Source: Pseudofabraea citricarpa
Taxonomy: Eukaryota > Ascomycota > Leotiomycetes > Helotiales > Dermateaceae
Direction of reading: 5' to 3'
Assembly: GCA_029641185.1 (NCBI GenBank)
Contig: JAPWGK010000002.1
Coordinates: forward strand, 2,790,001-2,854,000
DNA length: 64,000 nt
The notes under the pieces: generated by a model
Told to the model about the DNA's origin: nothing
The model's database searches: none
The model's input: only the letters and a program-made list of their open reading frames with translations
In this document: piece by piece, positions 55,784-64,000 of the stretch
How positions within the stretch are numbered: position 1 is the first letter of the stretch
How the letters are laid out: each line of letters begins with the position of its first letter
Translations under genes and position numbers: made by a program

Positions 55784-57253
55784 TCAAGCCTTCCACAACC
55801 ACGTCCTCTTCTCCAACGCATCCCAGAACCTAACACCAACAACACAAACCGCCGCGCCTCCCAACAAGGCAGCGTCGAAATAAACGACACTCTTGTAGTT
55901 GCCCAAGACACTCTCGCCGAGGATTTTCCCACCGAGAGGACTCCCACACATGAGGCCGAGCCCTCTAACAAAGTAGACGAAGCCATTGACACTCGCATAA
56001 GCCTGGAGGCCAAAGACCTCAGCGATGGTAGTAGGAAAGAGGGCATTATAGCCTCCGCCCGCAGCGCCGTAGAAGACGACGAACAGCAACCAGAGCGCCT
56101 TATTCCCATCGGCATTCGTGCTGCCGAGCCAGAAAGCCAGTACGGAAATCACACACAGGAAGACGGTCAAGATCAGCGTGTTTTGTCGCCCGAATCTATC
56201 GCCGGCGAAACCGGTCAGGACCCGGCTGACTGAGTTCACCCCGTTGGAGATGGCGAGTAAGGTGGCGCCGAAAGCTGCTGAATAGCCAAGTGCAACGCTG
56301 TATTCAGCAAGAAACGTCAGTGGCAGACCGTTCCCGCCAGCTTGCAAGAAACCCGCCCCGACACTGAGGAGAAATGCAGGCTTCATGGCAAGTTTGAGAT
56401 CGACGTGTGTTGCTCTTCGACCGGCAAACCTCGAGGGCGAGGCGGTGATAGCAATAGGAAGCGATATAAGCAGATTGAGAAAAGAGAGAAGTCGTAATGT
56501 CCAGCGTGGGCCGATGGCAGTCAGTAAGTATCGAATAAATGGCGAGAAGACCAATCCCCCGATTCCAGCTCCTGATAGAATGAAACCCATAGCTGAGCCA
56601 CGATGAGTATTAAAGTATTCTGGAGCCGTGCTTAGAATTGGGAAGTATAGAAGCGAGGAGCCGATTCCATAGAGAAGACCCTGGGTTAATAGAAGCTGCC
56701 ATATCTATTCTAAATTAGCTACTATTTGAGTAGTACGGGAGGGTATAGATAGATGATATAGAAAGAGACCGAGATAATCAAGAGCTTTCATTTTGAATAT
56801 CAGACGTCTTATATCCGAATGAAAGCGACATACCTGCGTACAGAAACTAGCAAGACCAAATCCCAAACTCATACAGAATACACCCAAAACACCAATGCAT
56901 CTAGATCCCTTAATCCCTACTCGTGCAATCAGTGGATTGACAACGATACTCCCAGCCCAGGTAAGTCCAGCTCCTAGTGTCCCCACAAACGCAACCAGAG
57001 CACCCTGGTCACGTGCTGAGCCAGAAAGCATCATTTGTGACGGGGACATGTAGTAAGATTGAAAGACGCCATAGGCTTGATTAAAGCCGATTGTAACACA
57101 TATGGTTAGAAAACTCGATACGAGGACCAGAATCTGGCGCTGCCGGGTTACGGGGTGTAAATCGCTCGTGGTATGGTCGTTTGGAGATAAAGCTCTGGAG
57201 GGGCCATGACGACTTGTGCTTGAGAGTGGAATCGTAACTAATGGCGTCGACAT
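55784..57253 (-). CDS. MFS transporter, monocarboxylate-transporter-like (MCH/Esbp6 group)
   Basis: Two exons, 57253-56834 and 56704-55784, giving 446 aa; the 129-nt intron runs from GTATGT to ATAG. A hydrophilic N-terminus of about 38 residues is followed by 12 hydrophobic segments. Family wording includes GFNQAYGVFQSYYM, LLYGIGSSLLYFPILSTAPEYF, HRGSAMGFILSGAGIGGLVFSP and SRVLTGFAGDRFGRQN. This is the fungal MCT-like MFS group (SLC16 relatives), which moves short organic acids, riboflavin or unknown metabolites; the substrate cannot be read from sequence. No biosynthetic genes flank it. Confidence 0.88.
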
Positions 57254-57655
57254 AGTGAAGCAGATATGATGGCCACCAAACTTAAGGCAATAAATCGAAA
57301 CTACCTAGAAATGGCCCAGAAGTGGAAATTTGGAGATATTTGTAACTAATTGCTGACATGATCATCAGCCGTTTATTCCCGGAGCATTTTGAACCTCGGG
57401 ACTGTCGAGGAGCAGGATACCTATGACTCACACTTCTTATTTCAAGTGAAGGGAAGATACAGAGGATGATTGAATATGTTCTCATTTATTGACAGTTGTG
57501 GTATAATTCGTACACTAGATGCGGTCCTCGATGATGCACAACGATGCAGCTAGCATCCATCTCCCATAGAACGCCTTTTCCGCTTTATATACAGATGAGA
57601 ATTTCAAAATCCCCTTTCGAGTCTAGTCGGGTGCATAGCACTAACCAAAGCCTAA
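57254..57655. other. Promoter side of the MFS gene and 3' flank of SEC3
   Basis: About 400 bases; nothing else seen. Confidence 0.5.
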
Positions 57656-60600
57656 CTATTTCCTGAAGGCAGAGCTCACATCTGCTCTTGTCCATTCAGC
57701 GATAACCTCCCCATCATACACATCTCGACTAATTGTCAAGATTCTATCCTCAACCTTCTCATAGTACTTCTCGCAATTCTGCTGTACTTTGGCAACGAGA
57801 CCTAGACTGAGACCTGGGTCATCAGCGTCACCGAAATGCTTCTCAACTCGTTTCTTCAACGTCTCGATACCCCTCTTTATCTCCTTGGAATCATAGCCAG
57901 CAAGGATCTTCTTGAAGGTGGTTTTCGAGTGACTCGGCATTCCTGAAATTCGAGAGACTGATTCTCCGGGTTGACGTGAAAGCATGAGACTCTCTGTGCT
58001 TTCTAGAAAATCTAGTAGTTTCCCGAGAGGCCTTCGAATAACAGCTCCTAGATAAAGAGACATGTGCTCATTCATCTCCTGTGCAGCATTCTCTTTCCAT
58101 TCCTCCAGAACCGGATTCGAGCGTGTGGAAACTTCTTCAAGATAATGATTCATGTTCTCAATTAGCAAAATTTGATAATTGAGAGCTTCTTTATCTTCTG
58201 GATCTGTTCCTGCTGTTTGTGCGCTTGGGTTTTCTCTTGCGATAACCTTCAGCGATTCAAACATAGTTTTGTTGATGCGTCCGTAAGCACGGTTGACAGT
58301 CTCTCGAATATCCAAGTCATCGGCAGATACAAGCATTGTTTCGAGTGAGAGCGAAAACGAGGGAAAGATTCGAATAAAGGCAATAACACCCTTACGCTTC
58401 TTGATCTTGACCTTGGTTTCTTCGATGGCGCGAATTTGTTCATCGAGGAATTTGTTGAAAAGGCCTATGAGTCGACCGTGCAGCTTTTGAAGGCTACGTG
58501 AGAGATACTCTTGGCTAGTCTCTTCTAGGTCCACCATTTTACGCTCGATAGCAGCAAGAACACCAACCCCTTGTCTTTAAAGTAGTTAGTAACAAGAACA
58601 TCAAAGTAAAACAAGATATAACGTACAATGGATCTGCCTGTAAGCTCCAATCGATGAGAGCCTGCATATCTGACGCAAAGAAAGTGTAAATCTCTTCCAT
58701 AGATTGGACAACCAGTCTAGATAGGTCACGATTTGGTTCCATCACCTTGGGGCGTCTGAGGTCACCACCTCGTCGGTTATCTGGCACGGCAGCTGATACT
58801 AGATCGGGGAAATCATGCTGCTCAAGCGACGTAACATGGAAGAAATCCACAATGAAGTTTTGCTCCATGCACACGATTGGAATCATTTCGTCGAGCGCGC
58901 CACCAAAAACCTCGTATGGCTGTAGTCGTCCATCAGCTTTGTCGATTTTTTTGCTAGAGTCACCAATTGGGGAGCGTAAGCTCTTTGCCAGAGTTTGACT
59001 TCGCTTGACTGTTAGCTTTCTGGCTGTTGTAGCAATTCCTTCAGACTGTTTCTCCGCCTGGGACGTGAAAAGGATTTCCCCTTCATCACCTGTAGGTTTT
59101 CTACCAATCCGCTTCCAGGCAAAAACGGCATCTCGGAACTCATCCTGGTACAACGATACTGCAGATCTTTCATATAGTTTGATGAGCTCTTCCCACTCAG
59201 GGCGGTCAACCTCTCTGGAGAAAAGCATCAATGGACTATATTTCCACAGCACATTGCGTGAAAGATCATGGTTACGAGGGTCGAGTTTTGCCTTCCCTGC
59301 AGCTCTTGTCATGTTGCTACCTTTTTCGCGTTCAAGCGCTTTCCTAGTCTCATCTATTGCAGCAGCAAACTTGACCTGCACGAAAGGTTTGAGTCTGCGG
59401 AGGAACTCGGCAGTTTCGTTTCTGTACACATCCTTCTTTTCTTGCAACACGCGCATGCTGCCAATCTCGCTACTGCCAATGCCTCCAGGCTTGCCTGACC
59501 GCATGCTACCATCTTCACTGGACCTAGGACCAGATTGGCCGAGCGAGGGGTCAATGGTTACCATGGCTTTGAAAAGCATGACCAAAGAAGATTCGATTTC
59601 CTCGAGGCCACGGGGAGATTCTAACGATGCCTCACGGAGGCTTCGAAGCTGTGAAGAAGATATAGATATAGTGCTGAGAAGATTCTGGAGTTCCACTTGT
59701 AGAAGCTTTTGGTTTGCCGTCTGAACTTGAAGACCTTGGGATTGCGCTTCAATATAGGCGATATCATCGTTAAGAGTCTGTCAGAGTTAGTTTGTTGAGT
59801 GGTTACGAATTCCAGGGATATACTTACACCAAGTTCAACCGAATACAGTGTCAGTAAGCCCTCCAGTTCCTCGCACTCGGCGATGCAAACATCAAGACCC
59901 TTCTGTATTGCCTCGACCCTCTCATCCTCCTCGTTCAGACGAGCAAGCCAGCCACCTGCTTGGACCTTGTTCAATTCCCGGTCGATTTCAACTTGCATCT
60001 CATCGATATTTTTGGTATGGACTCCTTCACCAGTCCATCCGAACTCGTCCCAAAGATTAATGAGCTCTGTTCCTCTGCCACCTAAAATGCTTGGGTCCAC
60101 TCCCAACGAAGCAAGTTCCTTTTGAATCCTATCAGAAGCCGGCTTTGGTCGCTTTGCATCTCTGGGCTTCGGCTTCTCAATAGTTTCCGGCATGCTTTTG
60201 ATAGATCCTTGTATACTACTTGGTCTCTCCGTTTGTGGAACAGTGACCTTGACTTCTGGAATGGCGTCAATGCTTGGCTTGGGAGATGCTGCCTTCTCAA
60301 TCGGAGGAACAGGGGATGTAGCCGTGGTACTATCACTGCTCATGCCACGAAGTAAGAAGGGCGCTGGGACGACACCAGTGATACCATCAGGCCCTTCCGG
60401 TGACTTTTGTGGCATATTCTTAAGACGCTCAGCGGCTCCTCCAGCTCGAGGTTTGAACCCTTGAAACGCACTAGCAGCTTTGGCTGCCGCAAGAAACGAC
60501 CCTTTAATATCACCTCTGGATTTCTGCTTAATCATTGGACCAAGACCTGGTCTTGTATCTTCTTCTGGCTCTGGAGACATTGGCTGTGGAGGCATCTCTA

Positions 60601-62101
60601 CAGGTGATGTCGTCATAGGCGATGGCGTTGACCGTGCTGTTTTTGTATCAATAGAAGGCAAAATTTTGGCAGGTTCAGGAGGCGGAGTGATTATAGGTGG
60701 AGGAGGTTCTGTCTTCACAGTACCGTTCGTCTCTGCCTGACTACCGTTTAATTCTGGGGCAGGGCTTCGAGGTTGTGTACGTTCACTACTACGTGTTGGT
60801 GGTCGCAAATCATCTCTACGCATACCAGGGCTAATCAAGGGCGCGGGAACAATATTGTCATTTGGACCATTTGATAGTGAAGAATCGCCAAGGTTAGGCA
60901 TAGGCGGCCGGCGACGTTCGGGTGGTGGAGCTGATGGTACGGGAGGGATTACCGGTGCTTCTCTAGCGCCAGAAAATGAACTATCTGGGGTAATAGCTCG
61001 TTGAGAATTGGGCGTAATGCTACGATCCTGAAATCTTCCCGGTGCAGTAGGCATACCGTTGAACCCGCCCCGTGATCTTGGCGGTATGCTATTGTTATCT
61101 TCACTTCTCGCAAATGATTCTTGACTTGGATTTGGACTTCCTAGCTTTCGAAGACTGGGCTGACTCGGTTGCTGCTGCAAATTTGAAGCAGCTGATTCAA
61201 AACTACCAGCAGGAGATTCCTCACGGCGTGGCCGCATTCCTGGCCTGGTTGGTGGAGAGGCGAAGGCTCCATTTGGGGGCATCTGTGGCGGTGGCCGCTG
61301 CATTGCTTCTCTACTCGGCTGTTTGCGTAACGCTGGAGGCTCTCTGGAAGGGGATCGTCTCGCAGAGCGTATGGGGCCAGGTGAGGTAGGGACAGGAGGA
61401 GGAGTAGGGCCAGAGGATTGCGACGAACCATTGACGCCCAGCAACTGATTTCGTTCTCGGGTGTCGAATCCTATCAGATTTGGATTCTTTCCACCGGTGT
61501 ACTTTGTGTAGATCTTGACAAGACTCGCAATGAAAAACTGCTTCTCCTTTTGCGTATTTGCTTGCCAGTAGTATGGTTTCCCAATAGTCACAATGAAGCC
61601 AATACCTCCGGCCCATTGCTTCTTCTGTTCCTGTTCTGCATTTGCTGGTGTGGACCCGCTGAAAGATTCTACAGCAGAAAGGTCATCTAGCATCCACGTC
61701 TTGCCTATCGAAAAGGTTCCGTTGAGATTCTCTCGTGCCTTATGCATCCGCACCCTCCCTGATTTACGAACAGCGACGATGATAAGTCGTGGTTTTTTGG
61801 CATTTGGGTCGGAATTTGGAGGTGGTGGGGATGAAGGGTGCGTGGCATCTTCAATTATACGGATATGGGTGATGTAGGACTCCAGTACTGTCAGGCACAG
61901 TTAGTACTCCGTAATGACAACCCCCCTCTGCGCAACCCCCTCGCGCTGCTGTGCGGGACTACACGTACGTGATCCATCCTCGTCCTTCTTGCCGAAGCAG
62001 CTCTCAATAATCCGCTTCTTCTCATCTTCGAACTTCTCTGCCCTAGTCATGCCATTGCTACCACCGGCCCCGCCAGATCCATTGCGAGCTGAACCCTCCA
62101 T
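57656..62101 (-). CDS. SEC3: Exocyst complex subunit Sec3
   Basis: Four exons: 62101-61969, 61887-59828, 59777-58627 and 58574-57656, giving 1420 aa, normal for filamentous fungi. There is no ATG upstream in frame (only TTG at 62119). Residues about 45-175 are the Sec3 PH-like domain that binds PI(4,5)P2 and Rho GTPases (LLESYITHIRII, LIIVAVRKSGRVRMHKARENLNG). A long Pro/Ser/Arg-rich linker follows (about 190-600). Residues about 645-770 are the Sec3 coiled coil (LWDEFGWTGEGVHTKNIDEMQ, VELGTLNDDIAYIEAQSQGLQ), and the helical exocyst C-terminal domain includes DPLQGVGVLAAIERKMVDLEE. Sec3 marks the polarised plasma membrane for vesicle tethering at hyphal tips and septa. The third intron uses an AAG acceptor eight bases after a perfect TACTAAC. 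Confidence 0.97.
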
Positions 62102-62746
62102 TTCGCGGAGCCACGTCAATCCGGGGATGCAGCTTGGATGGTCCCTCTGAGCATCTAAGTATTCGCGCGGTTGGTCTCTTGGTCCTGGTACTGGCGGTCG
62201 TTACTCATCGCTCTAGAGCATCCAGGGAAGTCAGTAGGTGAAATGGTTCCTGGGCAATGTACAAGTATGGTTGTAGTCCTTAGACTGAAGCGAGAGAGCT
62301 TCCTGACAGCCCAGAATGCCAAGACGCGCTTAAACGGATGATCATGTCACCGTGTATGCGAAAATGCGAGTCCCCACGTGAATTCAAAGCATTCCAAGTA
62401 CCACAAAACTAGTCTAGGTTGCTTCTGGAGATGGCCAAACCAGCACTGATTGCAGCTGATTCTAATAGCCACGAGCTTCTTTGTATGAAGGGCACACACT
62501 ATGTGTTCCATTAAAAGTTGGGGTGTTTGGCTTCTAAAGCACCATCCCTGCCCCCCTACGCGGCCGCCCGTATCTTGTGCTAGTCCAAATCCAGACTAGG
62601 CTCTCTCCGTACCAGATCTTATCGGCGCGGAAAAATCGCATTCCACAAAAAAAAAGTTTTGTGGGCTTACTCGAGATAGCAGGCACAACTCTCTTGCTCA
62701 TCAGCATCCACCACCTCAGCTCCAATTCATTGCTGAACGCTACAAG
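62102..62746. promoter_or_regulatory. Shared divergent promoter of SEC3 and SRP40
   Basis: 645 bases between two divergent start codons. A run of nine A lies at 62647-62655, shortly before the SRP40 leader. No reading frame of note. Confidence 0.5.
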
Positions 62747-64000
62747 ATGTCCAATCCAAATATGCAGAAGCTGGGCAAGCGCAAGAACCCTTCCGGCTCT
62801 CAGCAGCCAAGCTGGCTCTTCCCCGGCGGTGCACAGTCTACGACCGCCGCTCCAGCACCCACTCCTGTCACAGCCCCAACCCCGACACCTGCACAACCAA
62901 CTCAGACCAAGAAGCAAGAGAAGAAGGATAGGCAGCTTGCAAAGAAGCTTCTTGCGGGTGGAAGTGCTACCAAATCCGATAAGCCAACACCGCCAGCTCA
63001 ATTGCTCCAACTCGTTGAAGCATTCCTTACCGAACACCAGTTCACGAAAGCAAGCCGTGCTCTTGCCACTGAAGCGAATATTTCGAAAAACTCAATCGTA
63101 TCAGCGGGAGAAACATCATTGACTGTAATCTACGAGGAGTGGCAGAAGGGCGCTACCAAGAACACCAAGATGCAGTCAAAGAAGACAGAGGACAAGAGCA
63201 CCAGCGAAAGTGATAGCTCAAGCTCAAGCTCAAGCAGTGACGATAGCGATGTTGAGATGGAGGATGCACCGCCTGCAAAGAAGAAGAAGGTAGTCGTCAA
63301 GAAGGCTGCTTCCATTCCATCTTCTGCTTCGTCTTCATCTTCTGCCTCGTCCAGCAGCTCTGAAAGCGACGCGGATGACGAGAATGAAGCTCCAGTTGTA
63401 AAGAAGTCACCGCCTAAATCCAAGGCAAACCCATTGAAGCGAAAGGCATCATCCAGCAGCGAGTCATCTTCATCGTCTGCTGGCTCTGATTCTAGCTCAG
63501 AAGACGAAGCACCAAAGTCAAAGAAAGCTAAGACTGCAGCCGCATCTTCTGACAGCAGTAGCGATTCGAGCTCAGAGAGTTCTTCATCTTCATCTGATTC
63601 GGATTCGGATTCCAGCTCCGAAGAACCAAAGAAGGCCAACAAATCCGACTCAAGCTCATCTGAAAGTGATTCATCTTCAGATTCATCCTCTTCCGACTCA
63701 GACGCAGACTCAGACTCCTCAACACAATCTCTGGCAAAGAAGACCCCTCTCCCTGATTCAGATTACGACTCTTCAGACTCCGATAGTGAAGATGAAGCTG
63801 ATAAGCCAACTGCAAGCGACACAAGCGCCACTCTGTCCAAGAAAAGCGCTTCTCCATCATCCTCATCCAGTGATTCAGAGACCGGTACCAAGAAAACAAA
63901 GTCAAAGGACCTCGAGCTGTCACCCCCGCTACCACCTACGCCAGTTATCAAAAAGAAGAAGACCATAGAGCCGTTCTCACGAATTTCCAAAGATATCAAA
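62747..64000 (+). CDS. SRP40: SRP40/Nopp140-like nucleolar LisH protein (3' end outside window)
   Basis: Open from the ATG at 62747 (leader ends CTACAAG) to the window edge, 418 codons without a stop; the C-terminus is missing because the window ends. A LisH motif lies at about residues 84-113 (LLQLVEAFLTEHQFTKASRALATEAN). Then comes a long alternation of Ser/Asp/Glu-rich blocks and Lys-rich spacers (about 145-390), the acidic and basic repeats typical of Nopp140, heavily phosphorylated by CK2. The last readable residues, EPFSRISKDIK, are the beginning of the conserved SRP40 C-terminal domain. The protein chaperones box C/D and H/ACA snoRNPs between nucleolus and Cajal-like bodies. Because it is cut, its total length is unknown. 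Confidence 0.93.
   Translation, partial: MSNPNMQKLGKRKNPSGSQQPSWLFPGGAQSTTAAPAPTPVTAPTPTPAQPTQTKKQEKKDRQLAKKLLAGGSATKSDKPTPPAQLLQLVEAFLTEHQFTKASRALATEANISKNSIVSAGETSLTVIYEEWQKGATKNTKMQSKKTEDKSTSESDSSSSSSSSDDSDVEMEDAPPAKKKKVVVKKAASIPSSASSSSSASSSSSESDADDENEAPVVKKSPPKSKANPLKRKASSSSESSSSSAGSDSSSEDEAPKSKKAKTAAASSDSSSDSSSESSSSSSDSDSDSSSEEPKKANKSDSSSSESDSSSDSSSSDSDADSDSSTQSLAKKTPLPDSDYDSSDSDSEDEADKPTASDTSATLSKKSASPSSSSSDSETGTKKTKSKDLELSPPLPPTPVIKKKKTIEPFSRISKDIK

Noticed and set aside
52240..57253. ERG27, unknown protein and MFS transporter as a metabolite cluster
   Set aside because: ERG27 is a housekeeping sterol gene, no backbone synthase or tailoring enzymes are present, and neighbours include SEC3 and DLD1.
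63130..63935. Minus-strand frames of 135-170 codons rich in Ser, Glu and Leu
   Set aside because: Antisense of the Ser/Asp/Glu repeats of SRP40.

Overview
The window is a piece of a filamentous ascomycete nuclear genome. The evidence is genes split by short introns (about 48-310 nt) with GT...AG borders and CTAAC/CTGAC branch sites, a yeast-type polyubiquitin, an exocyst Sec3 with a long proline-rich linker, ERG27, RAM1, Gpt2/Sct1-type GPAT, a 2EXR-domain protein and an atypical fungal zinc-cluster regulator. Protein wording and intron layout look most like Leotiomycetes (Helotiales, the Botrytis/Sclerotinia relatives), but that placement is from memory of family sequences, not a search. No operons, CRISPR, insertion sequences, tRNA or rRNA genes were found.

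Left part (0.8-18.8 kb): a RING protein (+), then on the minus strand an FLVCR-like MFS transporter, the complex III hinge subunit QCR6 and a WBP2/GRAM-like protein; a RraA-like aldolase (+); a small one-helix membrane protein, a formin-like GBD/FH3 protein (Rid1-like) and an Apd1-type [2Fe-2S] protein (all -); then a probable OB-fold protein (+). Middle (19-38 kb): a possible gene relic, ETP1/BRAP2-like E3 ligase, polyubiquitin and the zinc-cluster regulator (all -), a long GTAC-rich intergenic region, then farnesyltransferase beta, a hidden two-exon dsRBD-like gene and GDP-mannose pyrophosphorylase (all +). Right part (40-64 kb): glycerol-3-phosphate acyltransferase (+), then a minus-strand series of 2EXR protein, D-lactate dehydrogenase, secreted Ser/Thr-rich protein, ERG27, an unrecognised acidic protein, MFS transporter and SEC3, ending with a divergent, truncated SRP40/Nopp140 gene (+).

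The genes are mainly unrelated housekeeping functions (respiration, sterol and phospholipid synthesis, mannosylation precursor, prenylation, exocytosis, ubiquitin system); I see no biosynthetic cluster. Most exon borders below were worked out by hand and checked for reading-frame continuity. The points most worth a second look are the dsRBD-like gene at 34.6-35.3 kb, the three-TAG relic at 19.35-19.54 kb, the use of AAG 3' splice sites, very short first coding exons, and the GTAC-dense intergenic regions.
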